From Ptiloglossa arizonensis (lineage: Eukaryota; Arthropoda; Insecta; Hymenoptera; Colletidae), in contig NW_027478536.1 of assembly GCF_051014685.1 (NCBI RefSeq), positions 868,001 to 932,000 on the forward strand: a stretch of DNA of 64,000 nt, given 5' to 3'. Positions within the stretch are counted from its first letter, which is position 1. Each line of letters opens with the position of its first letter. Positions 51,290 through 63,489 of the stretch are shown here, in pieces. The notes under the pieces are model-generated. The model was given only the letters and a program-made list of their open reading frames with translations, had not been told where the DNA came from and did not search any database. The position numbers were made by a program, and so were the translations under genes.

Positions 51290-52527
51290 ACTTCAAACTC
51301 CCATATCTCGCGAACGGATTGACGAACTCGAGAAATTCCTGTTGAATCTGAAAGTAGAAACTCGCCCGATTACAATGGTGTGTGTACTTTTCCCCTAGGC
51401 CATAGTAGTTATTCGTTTCGAGTATCAGACTTGCGAAAATTTTGATGGTTGCTCAAGCGTTCCTTAACTTCAAACTCCCATATCTCGCGAACGGATTGAC
51501 GATCTCGAGAAATTCCTGTTGCATCTGAAAGTAGAAACTCGCCCGATTACAACGGTATGTGTACTTTTTCCCTAGGCCATTCCAGTTATTGGTTTCGGGT
51601 ATCAGACTTGCGAAAATTTTGATGGTTTCGCAACCATTCCTTAACTTCAAACTCCCATATCTCGCGAACGAATTGACGAACTCGAGAAATTCCTTTTGCA
51701 TCTGAAAGCAGGAACTCGCCCGATTACAACGGTTTGTGTAATTTTGCCATAGGAAATAGTAGTTATTGGTTTCGAGTATCAGACTTGCGAAAATTTTGAT
51801 GGTTGCTCAAGCGTTCCTTAACTTCAAACTCCCATATCTTGCGAACGGATTGACGAACTCGAGAAATTCCTGTTGCATCTGAAAGGAGAAACTCGCCCGA
51901 TTACAATCGTGTGTGTACTTTTCCCATAGGCCACAGTAGTTATTGATTTCGAGTATCAGACTTGCGAAAATTTTGATGGTTGCTCAAGCGTTCCTTAACT
52001 TCAAACTCCCGTATCTCGCGAACGGATTGACGAACTCGAGAAATTCCTGTTGCATCTGAAAGTAGAAACTCGCCCGATTACAATGGTGTGTGTACTTTTC
52101 CCCTAGGCCATTCCAGTTATTGGTTTCGAGTATCAAATCAGCGAAAATTTTGGTGGTTTCTCAACCATTCCTTAACTTCAAACTCCCATATCTCGCGAAC
52201 GGATTGACGAACTCGAGAAGTTCCTGTTGAATCTGAAAGTAGAAATTCGCCCGATTACAATGGTGTGTGTACTTTTCCCCTAGGCCATAGTAGTTATTCG
52301 TTTCGAGTATCAGACTTGCGAAAATTTTGATGGTTGCTCAACCATTCCTTAACTTCAAACTCCCATATCTCGCGAACGGATTGACGAACTCGAGAAATTC
52401 CTGTCGAAGTGGAAGTAGAAACTCGCCCGATTACAATGGTGTGTGTACTTTTCCCCTAGGCCATAGTAGTTATTGGTTTCGGGTATCAGACTTGCGAAAA
52501 TTTTGATGGTTGCTCAAGCGTTCCTTA
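51290..52527 (+). repeat. 7-mer higher-order repeat in domain IV, copy 1 (1,238 bp)
   Basis: Seven monomers, one shortened by 1 bp ('cgaagtggaagtag' near 52,406). Marks shared with copy 2 are 'gttattcgtttcgag', 'ttgccataggaaatag', 'acaatcgtgtgtg' (51,908), 'actcccgtatctcg' and 'gagaagttcctgttgaatc'. The mark at 51,908 recurs at 53,146, 1,238 bp later. Confidence 0.82.
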
Positions 52528-53765
52528 ACTTCAAACTCCCATATCTCGCGAACGGATTGACGAACTCGAGAAATTCCTGTTGAATCTGAAAGTAGAAACT
52601 CGCCCGATTACAATGGTGTGTGTACTTTTCCCCTAGGCCATAGTAGTTATTCGTTTCGAGTATCAGACTTGCGAAAATTTTGATGGTTGCTCAAGCGTTC
52701 CTTAACTTCAAACTCCCATATCTCGCGAACGGATTGACGATCTCGAGAAATTCCTGTTGCATCTGAAAGTAGAAACTCGCCCGATTACAACGGTATGTGT
52801 ACTTTTTCCCTAGGCCATTCCAGTTATTGGTTTCGGGTATCAGACTTGCGAAAATTTTGATGGTTTCGCAACCATTCCTTAACTTCAAACTCCCATATCT
52901 CGCGAACGAATTGACGAACTCGAGAAATTCCTTTTGCATCTGAAAGCAGGAACTCGCCCGATTACAACGGTTTGTGTAATTTTGCCATAGGAAATAGTAG
53001 TTATTGGTTTCGAGTATCAGACTTGCGAAAATTTTGATGGTTGCTCAAGCGTTCCTTAACTTCAAACTCCCATATCTTGCGAACGGATTGACGAACTCGA
53101 GAAATTCCTGTTGCATCTGAAAGGAGAAACTCGCCCGATTACAATCGTGTGTGTACTTTTCCCATAGGCCACAGTAGTTATTGATTTCGAGTATCAGACT
53201 TGCGAAAATTTTGATGGTTGCTCAAGCGTTCCTTAACTTCAAACTCCCGTATCTCGCGAACGGATTGACGAACTCGAGAAATTCCTGTTGCATCTGAAAG
53301 TAGAAACTCGCCCGATTACAATGGTGTGTGTACTTTTCCCCTAGGCCATTCCAGTTATTGGTTTCGAGTATCAAATCAGCGAAAATTTTGGTGGTTTCTC
53401 AACCATTCCTTAACTTCAAACTCCCATATCTCGCGAACGGATTGACGAACTCGAGAAGTTCCTGTTGAATCTGAAAGTAGAAATTCGCCCGATTACAATG
53501 GTGTGTGTACTTTTCCCCTAGGCCATAGTAGTTATTCGTTTCGAGTATCAGACTTGCGAAAATTTTGATGGTTGCTCAACCATTCCTTAACTTCAAACTC
53601 CCATATCTCGCGAACGGATTGACGAACTCGAGAAATTCCTGTCGAAGTGGAAGTAGAAACTCGCCCGATTACAATGGTGTGTGTACTTTTCCCCTAGGCC
53701 ATAGTAGTTATTGGTTTCGGGTATCAGACTTGCGAAAATTTTGATGGTTGCTCAAGCGTTCCTTA
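52528..53765 (+). repeat. 7-mer higher-order repeat in domain IV, copy 2 (1,238 bp)
   Basis: Tandem copy of 51,290-52,527 with no difference that I noticed over the marks. Identity runs on to about 53,820, where 'ctgttgcatc' replaces 'ctgttgaatc'. Confidence 0.82.
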
Positions 53766-55576
53766 ACTTCAAACTCCCATATCTCGCGAACGGATTGACG
53801 AACTCGAGAAATTCCTGTTGCATCTGAAAGTAGAAACCCACCCGATAACAATGGTGTGTGTACTTTTCCCCTAGGCCATAGTAGTTATTGGTTTCGAGTA
53901 TCAGACTTGCGAACATTTTGATGGCTGCTCAAGCGTTCCTTAACTTCAAACTCCCATATCTCGCGAAGGGATTGACGAACTCGAGAAATTCCAGTTGCAT
54001 CTGAAAGTAGAATCTCGCCCGATTTCAATGGTGTGTGTACTTTTCCCCTAGGCCATTGCAGTTATTGGTTTCGAGTATCAGACTTGCGAACATTTTGATG
54101 GTTGCTCAAGCGTTCCTTAACTTCAAACTCCCATACCTTGCGAACGGATTCACGAACTCGAGAAATTCCTGTTGCATCTGAAAGTAGAAACTCGCCCGAT
54201 TACAATGGTGTGTGCACTTTTCCCCTAGACCTTAGTAGTTATTGGTTTCGAGTATCAGACTTGCGAAGATTTTGATGGTTGCTCAAGCGTTCCTTAACTT
54301 CAAACTCCCATATCTAGCGAACGGATTGACGAACTCGAGAAATTCCTGTTGCATCTGAAAGTAGAAACCCACCCGATAACAATGGTGTGTGTACTTTTCC
54401 CCTAGGCCATAGTAGTTATTGGTTTCGAGTATCAGACTTGCGAACATTTTGATGGTTGCTCAAGCGTTCCTTAACTTCAAACTCCCATATCTCGCGAACG
54501 GATTGACGAACTCGAGAAATTCCTGTTGCATCTGAAAGTAGAAACCCACCCGATAACAATGGTGTGTGTACTTTTCCCCTAGGCCATAGTAGTTGTTGGT
54601 TTCGAGTATCAGACTTGCGAAAATTTTTATGGTTTCTCAACCATACCTTAACTTCGAACTCCGATATCTCGCGAACGGATTGACGAACTCTAGTAATTCC
54701 TATTGCATCTGAAAGGAGAAACTCGCCCGATTTCAACGGTATGTGTACTTTTTCCCTAGGGCATTCCAGTTATTGGTTTCGTGTATCAGACTTGCGAAAA
54801 TTTTGATGGTTTCTCAACCATTCCTAAACTTCAAACACCCATATGTCGCGAACGGATTGACGAACTCGAGAAATTCCTGTTGCATCTGAAAGTAGAAACT
54901 CGCCCGATTACAATGGTGTGTATACTTTTCTCCTAGGCCATTCCAGTTATTGGTTTCGAGTACCAAATCAGCGAAAATTTTGGTGGTATCTCAACCATTA
55001 ATTAACTTCAAATTCCCATATCTCGCAAACGGATTGACGAACTCGAGAAATACCTGTTGAATCTGAAAGTAGAAACTCGCCCGATTACAATGGTGTGTGT
55101 ACTTTTCCCCTAGGCCATAGTAGTTATTGGTTTCGAGTATCAGACTTGCGAAAATTTTGATGGTTTCTCAAGCGTTCCTTAACTTCTGACTCCAATACCT
55201 CGCAAACGGATTGACGAACTCGAGAAATTCCTGTTGCATCTGAAAGTAGAAACTCGCCCGATTACAACGGTATGTGTTCTTTTCCCCTAGGCCATTCCAG
55301 ATATTGGTTTCGATTATCAGAACAGCGAAAATTTTGATGGTTTCTCAACCATTCCTTAATTTCAAACTCCCATATCTCGCGAACGGATTGACGTACTCGA
55401 GAAATTCCTGTTGCATCTGAAAATAGAAACTCGCCCGATTGCAATGGTGTGTGTACTTTTCCCTAGGCCATGCCTGTTATTGGTTTCGAGTATCAAATCA
55501 GCGAAAATTTTGGTGGTTTCTCAACCATTCCTTAACTTCGAACTCCCATATCTCGCGAACGGATTGACGAACTGGA

Positions 55577-56120
55577 GAAGTTCCTGCTGCATCTGAAAGT
55601 AGAAACTCGCCCGATTACAATGGTGTGTGTACTTTTCCCCTAGGCCATTCCAGGTATTGGTTTCGATTATCAGAACAGCGAAAATTTTGATGGTTTCTCA
55701 ACCATTCCTTAACTTCAAACCCCCATATCTCGCGAACGGATTGTGGAACTCGAGTAATTCCTATTGCATCTGAAAGCAGAAACTCGCCCGATTTCAACGG
55801 TATGTGTACTTTTTCCCTGGGCCATTCCAGTTATTGGTTTCGGGTATCAGACTTGCGAAAATTTTGATGGTTTCTCAACCACTCCTTAATTTCAAACTCC
55901 CATATCTCGCGAACGGATTGACGTACTCGAGAAATACCTGTTGCATCTGAAAATAGAAACTCGCCCGATTGCAATGGTGTGTGTACTTTTCCACTAGGCC
56001 ATGCCTGTTATTGGTTTCGAGTATCAAATCAGCGAAAATTTTGGTGGTTTCTCAACCATTCCTTAACTTCAAACTCCCATATCTCGCGAACGGATTGACG
56101 AACTCGAGAAATTCCTGTTG
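55577..56120 (+). repeat. Block shared with 60,887-61,430
   Basis: About three monomers with 'gattatcagaacagcg', 'tttttccctgggcca', 'acgtactcgagaaatacctg' and 'ccactaggccatgcctg'. They recur 5,310 bp downstream (30 x 177). Small differences exist, such as 'ccaggtattgg' against 'ccagatattgg'. Confidence 0.7.
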
Positions 56121-56552
56121 CATCTGAAAGTAGAAACTCGCCCGATTACAATGGCGTGTGTACTTTTCCCCTAGACCATAGTAGTTATTGGTTTCGAGTA
56201 TCAGACTTGCGAAAATTTTGATGGTTTCTCAACCATTCCTTAACTTCAAACTCCCATATCTCGCGAACGATTTGACGAACTCGAGAAATTCCTGTTGCAT
56301 CTGAAAGCAGGAACTCGCTCGATTACAATGGTGTGTGTACTTTTTCCCTAGGCCATTCCAGTTATTGGTTTCGAGTATCAGACCAGCGAAAATTTTGATG
56401 ATTCCTCAACCATTCCTTAATTTCAAACTCCCATATCTCGCGAACGGATTGACGACCTCGAGTAATTCCTATTGCATCTGAAAGGAGAAACTCGCCCGAT
56501 TTCAACGGTATGTGTACTTTTTCCCTAGGCCTTTCCAGTTATTGGTTTCGTG

Positions 56553-57825
56553 TATCAGACTTGCGAAATTTTTGATGGTTTCTCAACCATTCCTAAACTT
56601 CAAACTCCCATATCTCGCGAACGGATTGACGAACTCGAGAAATTCCTGTTGCATCTGAAAGTAGAAACTCGCCCGATTACAATGGTGTGTGTACTTTTCC
56701 CCTAGGCCATTCCAGTTATTGGTTTCGAGTATCAAATCAGCGAAAATTTTGGTGGTTTATCAACCATTCCTTAACTTCAAACTCCCATATCGCGCGAACG
56801 GATTGACGAACTCGAGAAATTCCTGTTGAATCTGAAAGTAGAAACTCGCCCGATTACAATGGTGTATGTACTTTTCCCCTAGGCCATAGTAGTTATTCGT
56901 TTCGAGTATCAGACTTGCGAAAATTTTGATGGTTGCTCAAGCGTTCCTTAACTTCAAACTCCCATATCTCGCGAACGGATTGACGATCTCGAGACATTCC
57001 TGTTGCATCTGAAAGTAGAAACTCGCCCGATTACAGTGGTGTGTGTACTTTTCCCCTAGACCATAGTAGTTATTGGTTTCGAGTATCAGACTTGCGAAAA
57101 TTTTGATGGTTTCTCAACCATTCCTTAACTTCAAACTCCCATATCTCGCGAACGATTTGACGAACTCGAGAAATTCCTGTTGCATCTGAAAGCAGGAACT
57201 CGCTCGATTACAATGGTGTGTGAACTTTTCCCCTAGGCCATTCCAGTTATTGGTTTCGAGTATCAGACCAGCGAAAATTTTGATGATTCCTCAACCATTC
57301 CTTAATTTCAAACTCCCATATCTCGCGAACGGATTGACGAACTCGAGTAATTCCTATTGCATCTGAAAGGAGAAACTCGCCCGATTTCAACGGTATGGGT
57401 ACTTTTTCCGTAGGCCATTCCAGTTATTGGTTTCGAGTATCAGACTTGCGAAAATTTTGATGGTTTCTCAACCATTCCTGAACTACAAACACCCATATGT
57501 CGCGAACGGATTGACGAACTCGAGAAATTCCTGTTGCATCTGAAAGTAGAAACTCGCCCGATTACAATGGTGTGTGTACTTTTCCCCTAGGCCATAGTAG
57601 TTATTGGTTTCGAGTATCAGACTTGCGAAAATTTTGATGGTTGTTCAAGCGTTCCTTAACTTCAAACTCCCATATCTCGCGAACGGATTGACGAACTCGG
57701 GAAATTCCTGTTGCATCTGAAAGTAGAAACTCGCCCGATTACAATGGTGTGTGTACTTTTCCCCTAGACCATAGTAGTTATTGGTTTCGAGTATCAGACT
57801 TGCGAAAATTTTGATGGTTTCTCAA
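56553..57825 (+). repeat. Block shared with 62,217-63,489
   Basis: About seven monomers with 'atatcgcgcgaacgg' (56,791), 'gatctcgagacattcc', 'gaactcgctcgattac', 'tttttccgtaggcc', 'gaactacaaacaccc' (57,480) and 'ggttgttcaagcg'. The marks recur exactly 5,664 bp (32 x 177) downstream. Confidence 0.75.
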
Positions 57826-58120
57826 CCATTCCTGAACTACAAACACCCATATGTCGCGACCGGATTGACGAACTCGAGAAATTCCTGTTGCATCTGAAAG
57901 TAGAAACTCGCCCGATTACAATGGTGTGTGTACTTTTCCCCTAGGCCATAGTAGTTATTGGTTTCGAGTATCAGACTTGCGAAAATTTTGATGGTTGCTC
58001 AAGCGTTCCTTAAATTCATACTCCCATATCTCGCGAAGGGATTGACGAACTCGAGAAATTCCAGTTGCATCTGAAAGTAGAATCTCGCCCGATTTCAATG
58101 GTGTGTGTACTTTTCGACTA

Positions 58121-59359
58121 GGCCATTGCAGTTATTGGTTTCGAGTATCAGACTTGCGAAAATTTTGATGGTTGCTCAAGCGTTCCTTATCTTCTAACTC
58201 CCATATCTCCCAAACGGATTGACGAACTCGAGAAATTCCTTTTGCATCTGAAAGTAGAAACCCGCCCGATTACAATGGTGTGTGTACTTTTCCCCCAGGC
58301 CATTCCAGTTATTGGTTTCGAGTATCAGACCAGCGAAAATTTTGATGGTTTCTCAACCATTCCTTAATTTCAAACTCCCATATCTCGCGAACGGATTGAC
58401 GAACTCGAGTAATTCCTATTGCATCTGAAAGGAGAAACTAGCCCGATTTCAACGGTATGTGTACTTTTTCCCTAGGCCTTTCCAGTTATTGGTTTCATGT
58501 ATCAGACTTGCGAAATTTTTGATGGTTTCTCAACCATTCCTTAACTTCGAACTCCCATATCTCGCGAACGGATTGACGAACTCGAGAAATTCCTGTTGCA
58601 TCTGAAAGTAGAAACCCACCCGATAACAATGGTGTGTGTACTTTTCCCCTAGGCCATAGTAGTTGTTGGTTTTGAGTATCAGACTTGCGAAAATTTTTAT
58701 GGTTTCTCAACCATACCTTAACTTCGAACTCCCATATCTCGCGAACGGATTGACGAACTCCAGTAATTCCTGTTGCATCTGAAAGGAGAAACTCGCCCGA
58801 TTTCAACGGTATGTGTACTTTTTCCCTAGGGCATTCCAGTTATTGGTTTCGTGTATCAGACTTGCGAAAATTTTGATGGTTTCTCAACCATTCCTAAACT
58901 TCAAACTCCCATATCTCCCAAACGGATTGACGAACTCGAGAAATTCCTTTTGCATCTGAAAGTAGAAACTCGCCCGATTACAATGGTGTGTGTACTTTTC
59001 CCCCAGGCCATTCCAGTTATTGGTTTCGAGTATCAGACCAGCGAAAATTTTGATGGTTTCTCAACCATTCCTTAATTTCAAACTCCCATATCTCGCGAAC
59101 GGATTGACGAACTCGAGTAATTCCTATTGCATCTGAAAGGAGAAACTAGCCCGATTTCAACGGTATGTGTACTTTTTCCCTAGGCCTTTCCAGTTATTGG
59201 TTTCGTGTATCAGACTTGCGAAATTTTTGATGGTTTCTCAACCATTCCTTAACTTCGAACTCCCATATCTCGCGAACGGATTGACGAACTCGAGAAATTC
59301 CTGTTGCATCTGAAAGTAGAAACCCACCCGATAACAATGGTGTGTGTACTTTTCCCCTA
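58121..59359 (+). repeat. 7-mer higher-order repeat, copy 1 (1,239 bp)
   Basis: Seven full-length monomers starting at 'ggccattgcag'. Marks are 'ccttatcttctaac', 'tctcccaaacgg', 'gtttcatgtatcag', 'cgaaatttttgatgg' and 'gttgttggttttgag'. A 4-monomer echo (708 bp) of the 58,495 monomer lies inside, at about 59,203. Confidence 0.85.
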
Positions 59360-60598
59360 GGCCATTGCAGTTATTGGTTTCGAGTATCAGACTTGCGAAA
59401 ATTTTGATGGTTGCTCAAGCGTTCCTTATCTTCTAACTCCCATATCTCCCAAACGGATTGACGAACTCGAGAAATTCCTTTTGCATCTGAAAGTAGAAAC
59501 CCGCCCGATTACAATGGTGTGTGTACTTTTCCCCCAGGCCATTCCAGTTATTGGTTTCGAGTATCAGACCAGCGAAAATTTTGATGGTTTCTCAACCATT
59601 CCTTAATTTCAAACTCCCATATCTCGCGAACGGATTGACGAACTCGAGTAATTCCTATTGCATCTGAAAGGAGAAACTAGCCCGATTTCAACGGTATGTG
59701 TACTTTTTCCCTAGGCCTTTCCAGTTATTGGTTTCATGTATCAGACTTGCGAAATTTTTGATGGTTTCTCAACCATTCCTTAACTTCGAACTCCCATATC
59801 TCGCGAACGGATTGACGAACTCGAGAAATTCCTGTTGCATCTGAAAGTAGAAACCCACCCGATAACAATGGTGTGTGTACTTTTCCCCTAGGCCATAGTA
59901 GTTGTTGGTTTTGAGTATCAGACTTGCGAAAATTTTTATGGTTTCTCAACCATACCTTAACTTCGAACTCCCATATCTCGCGAACGGATTGACGAACTCC
60001 AGTAATTCCTGTTGCATCTGAAAGGAGAAACTCGCCCGATTTCAACGGTATGTGTACTTTTTCCCTAGGGCATTCCAGTTATTGGTTTCGTGTATCAGAC
60101 TTGCGAAAATTTTGATGGTTTCTCAACCATTCCTAAACTTCAAACTCCCATATCTCCCAAACGGATTGACGAACTCGAGAAATTCCTTTTGCATCTGAAA
60201 GTAGAAACTCGCCCGATTACAATGGTGTGTGTACTTTTCCCCCAGGCCATTCCAGTTATTGGTTTCGAGTATCAGACCAGCGAAAATTTTGATGGTTTCT
60301 CAACCATTCCTTAATTTCAAACTCCCATATCTCGCGAACGGATTGACGAACTCGAGTAATTCCTATTGCATCTGAAAGGAGAAACTAGCCCGATTTCAAC
60401 GGTATGTGTACTTTTTCCCTAGGCCTTTCCAGTTATTGGTTTCGTGTATCAGACTTGCGAAATTTTTGATGGTTTCTCAACCATTCCTTAACTTCGAACT
60501 CCCATATCTCGCGAACGGATTGACGAACTCGAGAAATTCCTGTTGCATCTGAAAGTAGAAACCCACCCGATAACAATGGTGTGTGTACTTTTCCCCTA
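59360..60598 (+). repeat. 7-mer higher-order repeat, copy 2 (1,239 bp)
   Basis: Tandem copy of 58,121-59,359, exactly 1,239 bp later and identical as far as I compared, including two reading frames that translate to the same residues. The series then runs on to about 60,790 as another partial repetition 4 monomers later. Confidence 0.85.
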
Positions 60599-60886
60599 GG
60601 CCATAGTAGTTGTTGGTTTTGAGTATCAGACTTGCGAAAATTTTTATGGTTTCTCAACCATACCTTAACTTCGAACTCCCATATCTCGCGAACGGATTGA
60701 CGAACTCCAGTAATTCCTGTTGCATCTGAAAGGAGAAACTCGCCCGATTTCAACGGTATGTGTACTTTTTCCCTAGGGCATTCCAGTTATTGGTTTCGTG
60801 TATCAGACTTGCGACAATTTTGATGGTTTCTCAACCATTCCTAAACTTCAAACTCCCATATGTCGCGAACGGATTGACGAACTCGA

Positions 60887-61430
60887 GAAGTTCCTGTTGC
60901 ATCTGGAAGTAGAAACTCGCCCGATTACAATGGTGTGTGTACTTTTCCCCTAGGCCATTCCAGATATTGGTTTCGATTATCAGAACAGCGAAAATTTTGA
61001 TGGTTTCTCAACCATTCCTTAATTTCAAACTCCCATATCTCGCGAACGGATTGAGGAACTCGAGTAATTCCTATTGCATCTGAAAGCAGAAACTCGCCCG
61101 ATTTCAACGGTATGTGCACTTTTTCCCTGGGCCACTCCAGTTATTGGTTTCGGGTATCAGACTTGCGAAAATTTTGATGGTTTCTCAACCACTCCTTAAT
61201 TTCAAACTCCCATATCTCGCGAACGGATTGACGTACTCGAGAAATACCTGTTGCATCTGAAAATAGAAACTCGCCCGATTGCAAGGGTGTGTGTACTTTT
61301 CCACTAGGCCATGCCTGTTATTGGTTTCGAGTATCAAATCAGCGAAAATTTTGGTGGTTTCTCAACCATTCCTTAACTTCAAACTCCCATATCTCGCGAA
61401 CGGATTGACGAACTCGAGAAATTCCTGTTG
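60887..61430 (+). repeat. Second copy of the 55,577-56,120 block
   Basis: The same ordered marks occur 30 monomers downstream. The match stops at 'ctgttgaatc' (61,431), where the upstream copy has 'ctgttgcatc'. Confidence 0.7.
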
Positions 61431-62216
61431 AATCTGAAAGTAGAAACTCGCCCGATTACAATGGTGTGTGTACTTTTCCCCTAGGCCATAGTAGTTATTC
61501 GTTTCGAGTATCAGACTTGCGAAAATTTTGATGGTTGCTCAAGCGTTCCTTAACTTCAAACACCCATATCTCGCGAACGGATTGACGAACTCGAGTAAAT
61601 CCTATTGCATCTGAAAGGAGAAACTCGCCCGATTTCAACGGTATGGGTACTTTTTCCCTAGGCCATTCCAGTTATTGGTTTCGGGTATCAGACTTGCGAA
61701 AATTTTGATGGTTTCTCAACCATTCCTAAACTTCAAACACCCATATCTCGCGAACGGATTGACGAACTCGAGAAATTCCTGTTGCATCTGAAAGTAGAAA
61801 CTCGCCCGATTACAATGGTGTGTGTACCTTTCCCCTAGGCCATAGTAGTTATTGGTTTCGAGTATCAGACTTGCGAAAATTTTGAGGGTTGCTCAAGCGT
61901 TCCTTAACTTCATACTCCCATATCTCGCGAAGGGATTGGCGAACTTGAGAAATTCCTGTTGAATCTGAAAGCAGGAACTCGCCCGATTACAACGGTTTGT
62001 GTAATTTTGCCCTGGGCCATAGTAGTTATTGGTTTCGAGTATCAGACTTGCGAAAATTTTGATGGTTTCTCAAGCGTTCCTTATCTTCTAACTCCCATAT
62101 CTCCCAAACGGATTGACGAACTCGAGAAATTCCTTTTGCATCTGAAAGTAGAAACTCGCCCGATTACAATGGTGTGTGTACTTTTCCCCTAGACCATAGT
62201 AGTTATTGGTTTCGAG

Positions 62217-63489
62217 TTTCAGACTTGCGAAATTTTTGATGGTTTCTCAACCATTCCTAAACTTCAAACTCCCATATCTCGCGAACGGATTGACGAACTC
62301 GAGAAATTCCTGTTGCATCTGAAAGTAGAAACTCGCCCGATTACAATGGTGTATGTACTTTTCCCCTAGGCCATTCCAGTTATTGGTTTCGAGTATCAAA
62401 TCAGCGAAAATTTTGGTGGTTTCTCAACCATTCCTTAACTTCAAACTCCCATATCGCGCGAACGGATTGACGAACTCGAGAAATTCCTGTTGAATCTGAA
62501 AGTAGAAACTCGCCCGATTACAATGGTGTATGTACTTTTTCCCCAGGCCATAGTAGTTATTCGTTTCGAGTATCAGACTTGCGAAAATTTTGATGGTTGC
62601 TCAAGCGTTCCTTAACTTCAAACTCCCATATCTCGCGAACGGATTGACGATCTCGAGACATTCCTGTTGCATCTGAAAGTAGAAACTCGCCCGATTACAA
62701 TGGTGTGTGTACTTTTCCCCTGGACCATAGTAGTTATTGGTTTCGAGTATCAGACTTGCGAAAATTTTGATGGTTTCTCAACCATTCCTTAACTTCAAAC
62801 TCCCATATCTCGCGAACGATTTGACGAACTCGAGAAATTCCTGTTGCATCTGAAAGCAGGAACTCGCTCGATTACAATGGTGTGTGTACTTTTCCCCTAG
62901 GCCATTCCAGTTATTGGTTTCGAGTATCAGACCAGCGAAAATTTGGATGATTCCTCAACCATTCCTTAATTTCAAACTCCCATATCTCGCGAACGGATTG
63001 ACGAACTCGAGTAATTCCTATTGCATCTGAAAGGAGAAACTCGCCCGATTTCAACGGTATGGGTACTTTTTCCGTAGGCCATTCCAGTTATTGGTTTCGA
63101 GTATCAGACTTGCGAAAATTTTGATGGTTTCTCAACCATTCCTGAACTACAAACACCCATATGTCGCGAACGGATTGACGAACTCGAGAAATTCCTGTTG
63201 CATCTGAAAGTAGAAACTCGCCCGATTACAATGGTGTGTGTACTTTTCCCCTAGGCCATAGTAGTTATTGGTTTCGAGTATCAGACTTGCGAAAATTTTG
63301 ATGGTTGTTCAAGCGTTCCTTAACTTCAAACTCCCATATCTCGCGAACGGATTGACGAACTCGGGAAATTCCTGTTGCATCTGAAAGTAGAAGCTCGCCC
63401 GATTACAATGGTGTGTGTACTTTTCCCCTAGACCAGAGTAGTTATTGGTTTCGAGTATCAGACTTGCGAAAATTTTGATGGTTTCTCAA
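62217..63489 (+). repeat. Second copy of the 56,553-57,825 block
   Basis: Marks are at 62,455 ('cgcgcg') and 63,144 ('gaactac'). Scattered substitutions include 'cccctggacc' for 'cccctagacc' near 62,721 and 'aatttggatg' near 62,943. Confidence 0.75.

Noticed and set aside
20850..58000. A strict alternating dimer of two monomer classes ('ccattcc' and 'ccatagtag')
   Set aside because: The two classes intermix irregularly. Runs of the same class and hybrids (for example 'ccattcc' with 'caagcg' near 22,580) break any alternation.
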